55,611 nt of DNA from Parendozoicomonas sp. Alg238-R29 (GCF_947331445.1 NZ_CAMZOG010000025.1:1-55611); one strand, 5' to 3'. Counted from the first letter of the stretch, positions 17,387 through 26,602 are shown. A program made the numbers and translations. Notes: generated by a model not told the origin, from the sequence alone.

Positions 17387-18310
17387 ATGCTGAAATTTAT
17401 AATCAAACGCCTTGCCGTGGCAGTGCCAACTCTACTGGTACTCATTACAATATCCTTCTTTCTTATGCAGGCCGCTCCTGGCAGTCCGTTCACAGGCGAG
17501 CGAAATCTCCCCCCAGAAATCCTCAAAAACATCGAAGCCAAGTACAACCTCGACAAACCCGTCTGGCAGCAATACTTCCTCTATCTTGGCAATCTGGCGA
17601 AAGGCGACCTCGGCCCCTCTTTCAAATATCGTGACTATACGGTTAACGACCTTCTTGAGCAGAGCTTCCCTGTCTCCCTGAAAATAGGTTCTGTGGCGTT
17701 TCTGTTCACTGTAGTGATTGGAATATTCATAGGCACGATAGCTGCGCTTAAACAGAATACGATTCTCGACTACATCATAATGGCGCTGGCAATGACCGGG
17801 GTGGTGCTGCCGTCGTTTGTTATCGCCCCGCTCCTTGTTTTGATATTTTCCATTACCCTGCATTGGCTTCCTGCTGGGGGCTGGAATGGCGGCAGCTGGG
17901 AATATATGGTTCTACCGGTTACGGCCATGGCCATTATGTATATGGCTTCCATTGCCCGTATCCAGCGAAGCAGCATGATCGAAGTGCTGAATAGTAACTA
18001 CATCCGTACCGCACGCGCTAAAGGTTTGCCCTGGAAGGTAATTATCACCCGCCACGCTCTGCGCCCTTCCATGCTCCCGGTCGTTTCCTATCTTGGCCCC
18101 GCATTTGTCGGCATCATCACCGGTTCCGTGGTTGTTGAAACTGTGTTCGGCCTACCAGGAATTGGACAGCACTTTGTTAACGGCGCCCTTAACCGTGACT
18201 ACTCACTGGTACTGGGTCTGACCATTATCATTGGTGCCCTGACCATTCTGTTTACTGCGATTGTCGATATCCTTTATGCGGTAATCGATCCTAAGATCCG
18301 TTATCAGTAA
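17387..18310 (+). CDS. oppB: Oligopeptide ABC transporter permease OppB
   Basis: This 307-residue inner-membrane protein starts at ATG 17387 (MLKFIIKRLAVAVPTLLVLI), a start that matches the family length of 306; the open frame before it overlaps the hairpin. The N-terminal domain has QAAPGSPF, and the EAA loop is NYIRTARAKGLPWKVIITRHALRPSMLPV. Five or six membrane helices are apparent. It pairs with OppC to form the peptide channel. The stop lies 12 bases before the oppC start. Confidence 0.93.
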   Translation: MLKFIIKRLAVAVPTLLVLITISFFLMQAAPGSPFTGERNLPPEILKNIEAKYNLDKPVWQQYFLYLGNLAKGDLGPSFKYRDYTVNDLLEQSFPVSLKIGSVAFLFTVVIGIFIGTIAALKQNTILDYIIMALAMTGVVLPSFVIAPLLVLIFSITLHWLPAGGWNGGSWEYMVLPVTAMAIMYMASIARIQRSSMIEVLNSNYIRTARAKGLPWKVIITRHALRPSMLPVVSYLGPAFVGIITGSVVVETVFGLPGIGQHFVNGALNRDYSLVLGLTIIIGALTILFTAIVDILYAVIDPKIRYQ

Positions 18311-18322
18311 GGGAGTAATTTG

Positions 18323-19252
18323 ATGACTACTTTAACCCCCGATGCGGATAAGAAAGCCGCCGTCAGCAATTTCGCAGACAACCTTGACCACTCTTTGGAT
18401 GTTGAAGGGCGCAGCCTGTGGGCTGATGCCCGAGCTCGTTTTTTACGTAACAAAGCTGCCGTTACCAGTCTGATCATCCTTGCCTGCGTAGGCGTGCTGG
18501 TGATCATTGGTCCGATGCTCTCTCCCCACGAGTTTGATGCTATCGACTGGGGTTATATGGCTGCTGCACCAGACATGGCAAGCAGCCACTGGTTTGGCAC
18601 GGATTCCCTCGGACGAGATCTGTTCGTTCGAACCCTGATGGGTGGCCGCATCTCCTTTATGGTGGGTATTATGGGTGCCCTGGTTGCCGTGCTTATCGGT
18701 ACTCTATACGGCGCCACTGCAGGCTATGTTGGTGGGCGTATTGATAGCACCATGATGCGTATTCTGGAAATCCTCCAGTCTTTCCCATTCATGTTTCTGG
18801 TTATTCTTCTGGTCACTATGTTTGGCCGCTCAATCATGTTGATATTCCTCGCCATAGGCGCGGTATCCTGGTTGGATATGGCTCGTATCGTGCGCGGACA
18901 AACCATCAGTTTAAAGAGCCGTGAGTTCATTGAAGCAGCACGGGTCTGCGGCACTCAGCCACGCTCTATTATCCTGCGTCACATCGTCCCCAATGTTCTG
19001 GGTATTGTTGTGGTATACGCATCCCTGCTGGTTCCCAGCATGATTCTGTTTGAGTCCTTCCTGAGTTTCCTGGGGCTGGGTGTACAGGAACCCATGACCA
19101 GCTGGGGCGCCCTGGTAAACGAGGGTGCTCAGTCTATGGAAGTTGCCATCTGGCAGCTGGCGTTCCCGGTCGCCTTCCTGGTTATCACCCTGTTCTGTTT
19201 CAACTACGTGGGTGATGGTTTGCGCGACGCACTTGATCCCAAAGACCGGTAA
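18323..19252 (+). CDS. oppC: Oligopeptide ABC transporter permease OppC
   Basis: The protein has 309 residues from ATG 18323, preceded by GGGAG 7 bases upstream. It has an OppC N-terminal extension, then GTDSLGRDLFVRTLMGGRIS, a hallmark of DppC/OppC permeases. The EAA loop is EFIEAARVCGTQPRSIILRHIVPNV. It ends NYVGDGLRDALDPKDR, the usual C-terminus of the family. It forms the channel with OppB. Confidence 0.93.
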   Translation: MTTLTPDADKKAAVSNFADNLDHSLDVEGRSLWADARARFLRNKAAVTSLIILACVGVLVIIGPMLSPHEFDAIDWGYMAAAPDMASSHWFGTDSLGRDLFVRTLMGGRISFMVGIMGALVAVLIGTLYGATAGYVGGRIDSTMMRILEILQSFPFMFLVILLVTMFGRSIMLIFLAIGAVSWLDMARIVRGQTISLKSREFIEAARVCGTQPRSIILRHIVPNVLGIVVVYASLLVPSMILFESFLSFLGLGVQEPMTSWGALVNEGAQSMEVAIWQLAFPVAFLVITLFCFNYVGDGLRDALDPKDR

Positions 19253-19280
19253 CCCCTAAAGGAACGTGGAAGCCTGATTT

Positions 19281-20258
19281 ATGAGTTTATTAGAAGTCAA
19301 AGATCTGCAGGTTCACTTCTCCACCCCTGATGGTGACGTGACCGCAGTCAACAACCTGAACTTTTCCCTGGAAGCTGGACAAACCTTGGGGATTGTTGGC
19401 GAATCCGGTTCTGGTAAAAGCCAGACAGCCTTCTCCATCATGGGTCTGCTGGCGAAAAACGGCCGCACCGGTGGTGAAGCCCTGTTCGAAGGTCAGCAGG
19501 TTCTGAACCTGCCAGAACGCGAGCTGAACAGAATCCGTGCCGAAAAAATCTCCATGATCTTCCAGGATCCTATGACCTCCCTGAACCCTTACATGAAAGT
19601 CGGCACCCAGCTGATGGAAGTGCTGATGCTGCATAAGGGTATGGGCAAGACTGAAGCCTTTGAAGAATCTGTACGTATGCTGGATGCGGTGAAAATGCCG
19701 GAATCCCGCAAGCGTATGGACATGTATCCCCATGAATTTTCCGGCGGTATGCGCCAGCGGGTCATGATCGCCATGGCTCTGCTATGTCGCCCTAAACTGT
19801 TGATTGCCGATGAACCAACAACCGCTCTGGACGTAACTGTTCAGGCGCAGATTATGGATCTGCTCAACGACCTGAAGCGGGATTTCAATACTGCCATCAT
19901 CATGATCACCCACGACCTGGGGGTGGTGGCTGGTATCTGCGACAAGGTTCTGGTGATGTATGCTGGCCAGACTATGGAATATGGCACTACCGATGAGATT
20001 TTCTACAAACCAACTCATCCGTACACCATCGGTCTGTTGGAATCGATTCCAACCCTGAAGACCGAAGGCGCTATTTTGCCAACCATTCAGGGCAACCCAC
20101 CCAATCTGTTGAACCTGCCTGTCGGTTGCCCATTCCAAGAGCGCTGCACCCACGTTATGGACAGCTGCCGTCAACAAATGCCGGAACTGACTCATTTTGG
20201 CAATGGCCGCCAGCGTTCCTGCCTATGGCAGCCTGAAAATCTGACAGGAGAAGCTTAA
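19281..20258 (+). CDS. oppD: Oligopeptide ABC transporter ATPase OppD
   Basis: The protein has 325 residues. Walker A is GESGSGKSQ, the Q-loop region FQDPMTSLNPYMK, the signature FSGGMRQRVMIAMAL and Walker B LLIADEPTTALD. The C-terminal oligopeptide-transporter extension has the cysteine group GCPFQERCTHVMDSC, which in related Dpp/Opp ATPases is reported to hold an iron-sulfur cluster. The stop and the oppF start overlap as TAATG, indicating coupled translation. Confidence 0.93.
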   Translation: MSLLEVKDLQVHFSTPDGDVTAVNNLNFSLEAGQTLGIVGESGSGKSQTAFSIMGLLAKNGRTGGEALFEGQQVLNLPERELNRIRAEKISMIFQDPMTSLNPYMKVGTQLMEVLMLHKGMGKTEAFEESVRMLDAVKMPESRKRMDMYPHEFSGGMRQRVMIAMALLCRPKLLIADEPTTALDVTVQAQIMDLLNDLKRDFNTAIIMITHDLGVVAGICDKVLVMYAGQTMEYGTTDEIFYKPTHPYTIGLLESIPTLKTEGAILPTIQGNPPNLLNLPVGCPFQERCTHVMDSCRQQMPELTHFGNGRQRSCLWQPENLTGEA

Positions 20259-21247
20259 TGAGTAATCAAACACCTCTCCTGCAGGTTCGTGATGTTTGTG
20301 TGCACTTCCCTATTCCTGCGGCCCGTGACTGGCCATGGCAGCCAATCCCCAAGCTGAAAGCTGTGGATGGCGTCAGTTTTGACCTGATGCCCGGTGAAAC
20401 TCTTGGTGTTGTCGGTGAGTCTGGCTGTGGTAAGTCCACACTGGCACGTGCACTGATCGGCCTGGTAAAAGCCACCTCCGGCGACATCATGTGGGATGGC
20501 AAAAATCTAGCTGGCATGGATGACGCTAGTTTCCACGACGTGCGTCGTAATATGCAGATGATTTTCCAAGATCCTCTGGCTTCCTTGAACCCCCGGATGA
20601 CTATCGGTGATATTATTGCCGAGCCCCTGCGTAACTACGAACCGAACCTGAGTCAGGATGAGGTTAAATCAAAGGTACGACAAATTATGGATCGTGTTGG
20701 CCTTCTGCCTAACGTGATCAACCGTTACCCTCATGAATTCTCTGGTGGCCAATGCCAGCGCGTCGGCATTGCCCGGGCACTGATTCTCAAACCAAAATTG
20801 ATTATCTGCGATGAACCGGTAAGCGCACTGGATGTCTCTATTCAGGCTCAGGTTGTGAACCTGCTGAAAGAGCTTCAGGATGAAATGGGGCTGGCACTTG
20901 TGTTCATTGCCCACGATCTGTCTGTTGTGAAACACATCAGTGATCGTGTATTGGTGATGTACCTTGGCAATGAGGCAGAACTGGCAACATCAGAATCCCT
21001 GTATGCCAATCCAACTCATCCTTATACACAAGCACTGCTTTCTGCGGTTCCTGTGCCAGATCCTGAGCTGGAGCGTACCAAAACCATCCAACTGCTTGAG
21101 GGTGATCTGCCATCACCTATCAACCCACCCTCTGGTTGTGTGTTCCGCACACGCTGCCCGAAAGTTCAGGATAGCTGTGCTGAAGTAAGGCCTAGCCTGA
21201 AAGGTGAAGATCACCATAAGGTTGCCTGCCCGGTAATGATGCCCTGA
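20258..21247 (+). CDS. oppF: Oligopeptide ABC transporter ATPase OppF
   Basis: The protein has 329 residues. Walker A is GESGCGKST, the Q-loop FQDPLASLNPRMT, the signature FSGGQCQRVGIARAL and Walker B LIICDEPVSALD. A C-terminal Cys-containing tail (GCVFRTRCPKVQDSC) matches that of OppD. It is the last gene of the operon and is followed within 25 bases by a strong intrinsic terminator. Confidence 0.93.
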   Translation: MSNQTPLLQVRDVCVHFPIPAARDWPWQPIPKLKAVDGVSFDLMPGETLGVVGESGCGKSTLARALIGLVKATSGDIMWDGKNLAGMDDASFHDVRRNMQMIFQDPLASLNPRMTIGDIIAEPLRNYEPNLSQDEVKSKVRQIMDRVGLLPNVINRYPHEFSGGQCQRVGIARALILKPKLIICDEPVSALDVSIQAQVVNLLKELQDEMGLALVFIAHDLSVVKHISDRVLVMYLGNEAELATSESLYANPTHPYTQALLSAVPVPDPELERTKTIQLLEGDLPSPINPPSGCVFRTRCPKVQDSCAEVRPSLKGEDHHKVACPVMMP

Positions 21248-21270
21248 CACTCAACCTGTTCTGAGTTGAT

Positions 21271-21307
21271 AACAAACCCTATCAAATATTGATGGGGTTT
21301 GTTTTTG
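21271..21307 (+). terminator. Intrinsic terminator of the opp operon
   Basis: A 15-bp stem, AACAAACCCTATCAA (21271-21285) with TTGATGGGGTTTGTT (21289-21303) and a single G-U pair, closes on a 3-base loop and runs into TTTTT. It is a textbook rho-independent terminator 23 bases after the oppF stop. Confidence 0.85.
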
Positions 21308-21390
21308 GATGTCATGAAACTTCAACAAGCCTGTTACTAATATGCCACACGAACATCACATTATGTTCTTAAACAGTTTATGTGATGATT

Positions 21391-21543
21391 ATGCAACCAA
21401 CTCTGACAGTTTCCGGCTTAACGGCTGGCTATGACTCTTCTGCCGTATTGAAAGACATCTCCTGTGATATTAAACAGGGAGAGTTTGTTGCACTCCTCGG
21501 CCCATCTGGCTGTGTACATGAACGTTGGCCGGATTTTTTATGA
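21391..21543 (+). pseudogene. ABC transporter ATPase remnant, cut at Walker A
   Basis: From ATG 21391 the frame encodes a normal start of an importer ATPase ([20 protein letters not shown], then [12 protein letters not shown]) and breaks inside Walker A, exactly where GKST should follow. The remaining residues are out-of-frame permease DNA and a stop at 21541. An internal deletion has joined it to the permease fragment that follows. The parent was probably a polyamine, iron or thiamine-type importer (inference from the permease half). Confidence 0.75.
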
Positions 21544-21850
21544 ACTTGGTTTAAATGGAACTATCACCGGAGTGATTATGGTTCACGCTGTTCACGGCAT
21601 GGTTTTTTCAGTCTGGATCACAGTGGCTGCCTTTAGCGGAGTCGATGAAGATTTAGAAAAAGCAGCCCGCAATCTGGGAGCATCGCCTTTAAGGACTTTT
21701 TTCACTATCAGCCAGCCACAAGCTCTGCCTGGAATTCTCGCTGGATGCATTTTTGTTTTTCTGGAATCACTGGACGAATTTACTGGAACATTTTTTTCAG
21801 AGAGTACTGGCATGAAGATAAAAGTATTGGGTTGTGGTGAAGCATCCGGA
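21512..21850 (+). pseudogene. ABC transporter permease remnant fused to the ATPase fragment
   Basis: A different frame from the ATPase piece encodes the C-terminal part of a binding-protein-dependent permease. Visible are GLNGTITGVIMVHAVHGM, the EAA loop DLEKAARNLGASPLRTFFTI and LESLDEFTGTFF, which resemble PotC/PotH-type permeases. Similarity stops around 21840, where an 11-copy hexamer repeat begins. The open frame continues to 22405, but the rest shows nothing I recognise. Confidence 0.7.
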
Positions 21851-21855
21851 TCGTT

Positions 21856-21921
21856 GCTTTGGCTTTGGCTTTGGCTTTGGCTTTGGCTTTGGCTTTGGCT
21901 TTGGCTTTGGCTTTGGCTTTG
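21856..21921 (+). repeat. Perfect (GCTTTG)x11 microsatellite
   Basis: Eleven uninterrupted copies of GCTTTG span 66 bases. Read on the plus strand the repeat gives alternating Leu-Trp; on the minus strand alternating Pro-Lys. It sits at the edge of the decayed ABC transporter. A hexamer does not change reading frame, so ordinary on/off phase variation is not expected. Confidence 0.95.
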
Positions 21922-22630
21922 GCCTCGACCCTTTCTGATTCGTTTGAAAGATCGTAAGCGAACCAAACCTCTTTCCATTATCTGCAACCGTGACAGCCTG
22001 GAACGGCTTCAGGAACTGGTAAGAATATCTTTCTGGGGAATCAGCAAAGAGCCTCTTCAAAGTGACCCGTTTCAACTCCGTTTTGCCCCTACACGACACA
22101 GCGTTACCAATCATTCTATTCTGGTTCAAGGGCATTCCCAGTTGTTCTACAGCGGAGATGGTCTGGTCACAGGCAATGCCAGTCAACTACTTGCCAATGC
22201 ATCTCTCGCCTTTACAGAAACCTTTGCCCTGAAAGAGTCAGATGCTGGCCAATGGCACCCCTCAATAATTTTTTGCCTGTACCACATAAGAAAAGATCAA
22301 CGGGAGTTCTTGAAGCAGAAGGCTCTTCACTATCCAAATATTTTAATTCCAGAAAGCGGGGCAACCATAAATGTTGGCAGAAGAGACAGCCATGATGGCT
22401 TCTGAAAGCAAAAATTCCTTCTGCAAGCAAACGGTCAGTAGTTAGTAAATTCTCGAGATTGCAGTTTCTACGGATTGTCCGGATCAACTTGTGTTGATAA
22501 TTTACAAATGATTTTTACCGTACCTTGTTGAGTTGAATTTAGAATCTGGTAAAACGCCTGATTCACAACTAGACCTGTCAGTACAACATTCACCCAAGCC
22601 CCCGGGCAGTTATCAGCGTTGATACGGACT
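21922..22630. other. No convincing gene between the decayed ABC locus and ackA
   Basis: The plus frame from the permease remnant stays open to 22405 but shows no family features, and the minus-strand frames look like shadows. A short palindrome, ATCAAC-TTGT-GTTGAT (22483-22498), precedes ackA and might be an operator. I see no clear promoter. Confidence 0.4.
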
Positions 22631-23818
22631 ATGAGCAAAGAAAACATTCTCGTTATTAACTGCGGCAGCTCTTCCCTGAAGTTCGCCGTAATCAACCCTA
22701 AATCCGGTGAAGAATTCATCAACGGCATTGCTGAGCGTCTGGGTTCCCCAGAAGCTTTCATCCGCTGGAAATTTGAAGGCAATAAAGAGCGTGAAGAACT
22801 GAATGGGGGCGCACATGATGCAGCTGTTGCCGCTCTGCTGACCATGCTGGCAGACAAAGGGCTGAAAGACGACATCGCCGCTGTTGGTCATCGTGTTGTT
22901 CACGGCGGCGAGACTTTCAAAGAGTCCTGCCTGGTTAACGAAGAAGTGCTGCAGGCTGTTGAAAATTGCTCTCACCTGGCACCTCTGCACAACCCCGCCA
23001 ACCTGATTGGTATCAAGGCTGCCGGGAAGCATTTCCCAGGCCTGCCAATGTCTGTGGTATTTGATACATCTTTCCACCAGACCATGCCTGCTGAAGCGTA
23101 CACCTACGCTCTGCCATACGAATTCTACCGTGATCACGGCCTGCGCAAGTACGGTTTCCACGGCACTAGCTACCGCTTCGTAGCCAAGGCTGCCTGTGAA
23201 GCTCTGGGTCTGCCTGTTGAGAACAGCAAGCTGATCATCGCCCACCTGGGTAATGGCGCTTCTGCTGCAGCCGTTCTGAACGGTGAAGGCGTAGACACCA
23301 CTATGGGTCTAACTCCTCTGGAAGGTCTGGTTATGGGTACCCGTTGCGGTAACGTTGACCCTAACGTCTTCTCCTTCCTGAGCAAGACTTACGGCTACTC
23401 TCTGGACGAGATCACCGACATTCTGAACAAGAAGTCCGGTCTGCTGGGTATTTCCGAGCTGTCCAACGACTGCCGCGCAATTGAAGAAGCCTGCGCTGAG
23501 GGCAACCAGCAGGCTCAACTGGCTCTGGATGTCTTCTGCTACGTTCTGGCTAAGCAGCTGGCTGGCTTGGCTGTTGCTACTGGTGGTGTTGACGCCCTGG
23601 CCTTCACCGGCGGCATCGGCGAAAACTCTGACGCTATCCGTGGCAAAGTTCTGAAGGCTCTGTCCTTCCTGGGCTTCGATCTGGACGACCAGAAGAACCT
23701 GGATTGCCGCTTCGGTAACGAAGGCGTGATCACCACAGACTCTTCCAAAGCAACTGCTATCGTTGTTTCTACCAACGAAGAGCTGATGATCGCTAAGGAC
23801 ACTGCTGCCCTGATCTAA
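22631..23818 (+). CDS. ackA: Acetate kinase
   Basis: The 395-residue enzyme interconverts acetyl phosphate plus ADP with acetate plus ATP. Family signatures are intact: VINCGSSSLKF at the N-terminus, GHRVVHGGE, FDTSFHQTMP, YGFHGTSYRFVA, HLGNGAS and GGIGENS near the C-terminus. The start at 22631 matches the usual length; the frame is open upstream to 22619. No pta lies next to it, although the two are often adjacent. No strong ribosome site is visible. A good terminator follows. Confidence 0.95.
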   Translation: MSKENILVINCGSSSLKFAVINPKSGEEFINGIAERLGSPEAFIRWKFEGNKEREELNGGAHDAAVAALLTMLADKGLKDDIAAVGHRVVHGGETFKESCLVNEEVLQAVENCSHLAPLHNPANLIGIKAAGKHFPGLPMSVVFDTSFHQTMPAEAYTYALPYEFYRDHGLRKYGFHGTSYRFVAKAACEALGLPVENSKLIIAHLGNGASAAAVLNGEGVDTTMGLTPLEGLVMGTRCGNVDPNVFSFLSKTYGYSLDEITDILNKKSGLLGISELSNDCRAIEEACAEGNQQAQLALDVFCYVLAKQLAGLAVATGGVDALAFTGGIGENSDAIRGKVLKALSFLGFDLDDQKNLDCRFGNEGVITTDSSKATAIVVSTNEELMIAKDTAALI

Positions 23819-23858
23819 ACTTCTACATCTAAACAATAGTTTCTTAAACACAGCACCC

Positions 23859-23893
23859 AAAGCCGCGACTATGCCCTTAGTCGTGGCTTTTTT
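23859..23893 (+). terminator. Intrinsic terminator after ackA
   Basis: AAGCCGCGACTA and TAGTCGTGGCTT form a 12-bp stem with one G-U pair and a 6-base loop, followed by TTTTTT. It is a strong rho-independent terminator 40 bases after the stop. Confidence 0.85.
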
Positions 23894-24085
23894 GTACCAG
23901 TTACGACTATTTCTCCACTCTTTTTTATAAAAAACGATTACTAACAAAATCCTTTTAAAACAAAGACTTCTTAACAAAACAGAAATAAAACTGCTTTATT
24001 CTTTAAAAAAATTCAACCTTGTGATTTGCTCTTTTTACAGAAAAGCAGAATACTCTAAGTTCATTTTGATCAGGAAAAGCAGAAA

Positions 24086-24289
24086 GTGAATACAGGTACC
24101 GTTAAGTGGTTCAATGCAGACAAGGGCTATGGTTTTATTACTCCAGACGATGGCGGCAAGGATCTTTTCGTACATCACTCTGAAATTAAGGTTGATGGTT
24201 ATGCGACTCTGAATGAAGGTCAGAAGGTTGAATACGCTATTGGCCAAGGCCAGAAAGGCCCATGTGCAACAAACGTAGTTCCGCTCTAA
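24086..24289 (+). CDS. Cold-shock-domain protein (CspA family), GTG start
   Basis: A 67-residue single cold-shock domain binds single-stranded nucleic acid and can act as an RNA chaperone. [19 protein letters not shown] holds RNP1 (KGYGFI) and LFVHHSEI holds RNP2. The start is GTG at 24086, with AGGA 10 bases upstream; no ATG fits. The ~190 bases before it are very AT-rich and may be a long structured leader of the kind that regulates cspA. It is monocistronic, with a hairpin shortly downstream. Confidence 0.92.
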   Translation: MNTGTVKWFNADKGYGFITPDDGGKDLFVHHSEIKVDGYATLNEGQKVEYAIGQGQKGPCATNVVPL

Positions 24290-24325
24290 TAATTGCCCCT
24301 CTCTGATTTACTGCTGTAACGGAAC

Positions 24326-24366
24326 CTGGTGGAAGATGTTGTTATTCTTCTACCGGAGTTCTTTCT
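24326..24366 (+). terminator. Probable terminator after the cold-shock gene
   Basis: CTGGTGGAAGA (24326-24336) pairs with TCTTCTACCGG (24346-24356), 11 bp with two G-U pairs, followed by a pyrimidine-rich tail (GTTCTTTCTT). Confidence 0.5.
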
Positions 24367-25006
24367 TAATGCCATCAACCCTCTCCTATTTCTCCTGAAC
24401 TTATTTTAAAACAACAAGCCTTTTGTGGGTTTAATTCTTTAATAAGTTTTGCTTAATAATCCACAGAGTATCCAACATTCAGCCTCTCTAGCCATTTCGA
24501 CACACTCCTAACGAGAAGCCTTTTCCAAAGGCTTTGCAACAAAAAAAGCCCAGTCCAAATCAACAAAGCCTTGTAAGGCTCTGTATAGCTCATCAACCGA
24601 ATGTAATATCAACGCGTTTGGGTCATTACCCAATCATCTTAATGTCTATACGAATCAATGGCCAGAGGGCCAAGGCACGTCAGAGTGCCCAAAACCAGCA
24701 CCAGCAGTCGCTAGCTCTGAACGGATTCAGTATTTTTCATAGGGTGATGTACAGTATCTGAGCACTACCGTCCGTGGTAATGTGAAAAGTAAATATTCCC
24801 TGATCATGACAGTTATTGTTTTTTGTCGATATACGATGATTCACCAACAATGTCGCTCTTGACAGGGCATAAAACGTACATTCAATCTGTTGAAATCAAC
24901 AGACTCTAGCGGCCATGAATGGAGTTTCTTTAAATTGGATCTAAAGCCTGATCAGAACGGTGCCGACATACCCTCTCAGCCCAACAACGGATATGAGAAG
25001 AACGCT
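24367..25006. other. Long intergenic stretch with one possible promoter
   Basis: I find no credible gene in these 640 bases; short frames lack ribosome sites and family features. A perfect -35 hexamer TTGACA lies at 24859-24864, but the matching -10 (CAATCT at 24883-24888, 18-base spacing) is poor. It could drive the YbaM-like gene that follows. Confidence 0.4.
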
Positions 25007-25231
25007 ATGTCAATGGATGATGCTCCTGAGCACGTAAAACTGGCTGTTGATATGATTCGTCAGATGGAGAACCTGAACTTTCCGAATGAAACGGTTCTGG
25101 AAGCCTGCTTGCTGGTTATACAGGATACTCTGAACAAGCTGGAATCCAACGATCGCCTGTTCTGGAGAAACCGGCTGAGTAGTATCCTCAGCGCACCGGG
25201 TTCCAAAAAAAACTTTCGTCAGGAAGCCTGA
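25007..25231 (+). CDS. YbaM-like DUF2496 small protein
   Basis: The 74-residue protein starts at ATG 25007 (MSMDDAPEHVKLAVDMIRQME). This matches the start of E. coli YbaM (APDDVKLAVDLIMLLEE), the DUF2496 family. The second helix (NETVLEACLLVIQDTLNKLE) also fits. The family's function is unknown. The frame extends upstream to a TTG at 24890, but that part has no family character. Compared with YbaM (53 residues) it has an extra basic tail. A hairpin overlaps its stop codon. Confidence 0.6.
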   Translation: MSMDDAPEHVKLAVDMIRQMENLNFPNETVLEACLLVIQDTLNKLESNDRLFWRNRLSSILSAPGSKKNFRQEA

Positions 25232-25245
25232 TTTCTCAGGCTTCC
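25222..25245 (+). terminator. Hairpin overlapping the stop of the YbaM-like gene
   Basis: GGAAGCCTGA (25222-25231, ending in the TGA stop) and TCAGGCTTCC (25236-25245) form a perfect 10-bp stem with a TTTC loop. The downstream sequence has no real U-tract, so termination efficiency is uncertain. Confidence 0.5.
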
Positions 25246-25451
25246 CTATCTTGACCCATAGAATTAAATACGATCCAGCCTCATGGTTAAATGAGCCCCC
25301 GTTCCCGGAAGAAGTTTTCAATGGCCAGCCCTGATAGTTCCAGCCCTACTGCCAGCAGTCTTTCCAATCATCATTCTCAACTACCGGCTTTTTGGGGCTA
25401 AACGGTCTTGGTATCTTCGGCCTCCCAACTCTTTTTGTTTTCTTTCTTATC

Positions 25452-26492
25452 TTATAGATCTTTTACCGGAAAATTCATAACCGCTAAGGGCTCGGGCATA
25501 ATCCAGGTAGCATCATCAGGTTGAGCCAACTCCAAGCGTTCAATATAAGCATCAATATCCGCAAACATAACTGGCTTGTGAGGGCCTTCCGGATTATTGC
25601 CAAAGAAGTCTTCCCAGTGCCCCAATACGCTGACCCTTGGCTGCATAATTTCAACTAATGCTTCTGGGTAATCATCCACTTCCTGATAAGCGCCTACAGT
25701 CTGGAGGGACAAATCGACCCGCTTGCCATCATTCAACTGAGGAGGTATTCCCATGCTGGCATTACAGGCGGCATCCTGAAAATGCACTCGATAAACCGGG
25801 CGACCATCATCATTCAGGAAATCCACCAGCCAGGCATAGGTCTGGCCTTCCAACCAGGCGTGAGCATCCCAAGGCAGAGCCGGAAGATCCTCGTTATAAG
25901 TTCCCTGCAAAAATTTTATTCCCATAAAATGCGGTGAGTGTTCCGACTCAATAGCCATAACCCGCACTTTATTTTCATCATCATAAAGCCACTCACCGGG
26001 ATGAGCACCAGCAGTTGCAGCCTTACCATTCACGATCTCGATACGATCTGCAGAAACTTCCGAAACAATTGTATGCTTCATGGTTTTAGAACCATAAACA
26101 CGCGCATTTTTCGCCTGGTTATTCATCACATGGGGAACATCCAGCAGGTGATCATAATGAGCATGACCAATCAGCATCATGGAAGCATCTGAAGCATCAG
26201 GCATGAGTTTGTCTATACGCGCTTCGTCAGGAGAGATCGGCTGATAAGGCGCTGGAGGAAAACCAAGAAACCCGGGATTAGAAAATGATGGGCCGGTGAG
26301 AACTGACACATCCTGGTAACGCATCAAAAAACCACCCACACCAAGGAACTGTACGCTGACCTCTTCAGGTCCAGAAGAAACGGCTTCCTCGCCAACAATT
26401 CTTTTTGTTAATGGCAGATGATCGCTATTTGTCGCACATCCAGTTAAAAGTCCCACCATCACTACTGTCATTATTGTTGTTATTTTCACCAC
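25452..26492 (-). CDS. Metallo-beta-lactamase-fold lipoprotein
   Basis: The 346-residue protein has a lipoprotein signal (lipobox LLTGC, Cys 19) and a metallo-beta-lactamase fold. The metal motif is GHAHYDH (about residues 108-114), followed by the later His residues in SEHSPH and VLGHWEDF. The overall layout resembles UlaG-like and NAPE-PLD-like hydrolases. A periplasmic or outer-membrane metallohydrolase is inferred; the substrate is unknown. It is divergent from the TauE-like gene, with 110 bases between. Confidence 0.8.
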   Translation of the reverse strand: MVKITTIMTVVMVGLLTGCATNSDHLPLTKRIVGEEAVSSGPEEVSVQFLGVGGFLMRYQDVSVLTGPSFSNPGFLGFPPAPYQPISPDEARIDKLMPDASDASMMLIGHAHYDHLLDVPHVMNNQAKNARVYGSKTMKHTIVSEVSADRIEIVNGKAATAGAHPGEWLYDDENKVRVMAIESEHSPHFMGIKFLQGTYNEDLPALPWDAHAWLEGQTYAWLVDFLNDDGRPVYRVHFQDAACNASMGIPPQLNDGKRVDLSLQTVGAYQEVDDYPEALVEIMQPRVSVLGHWEDFFGNNPEGPHKPVMFADIDAYIERLELAQPDDATWIMPEPLAVMNFPVKDL

Positions 26493-26602
26493 TACCTCTT
26501 GTTTTTAACAGCCAGCCTTCGGAAAGGCGAAATAATATAAAAATCGGAAGAGCAATATAATGACCGTTGTTTTCAACGTTAGAAATGTAGAGCAACTGTT
26601 GC

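Noticed and set aside
21856-21921. Phase-variable contingency locus at the GCTTTG repeat
   Set aside because: A 6-bp unit keeps the reading frame, so copy-number change cannot switch a gene on and off by frameshift, and the surrounding gene is already dead.
21797-22186. Minus-strand frame with a long Pro-Lys repeat, a possible TonB-like protein
   Set aside because: The Pro-Lys run is only the reverse reading of the GCTTTG microsatellite. There is no membrane anchor, TonB C-terminal domain or ribosome site.
21464-22405. Single 313-residue gene across the ABC remnant and hexamer repeat
   Set aside because: The frame starts inside the ATPase fragment, has only permease similarity up to ~21840, then Leu-Trp repeats and unrecognised sequence. 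It is an accidental open frame over decayed DNA.
24534-24761. 75-residue plus-strand frame after the cold-shock gene
   Set aside because: No ribosome site, low-complexity Gln/Ser composition and no family feature.
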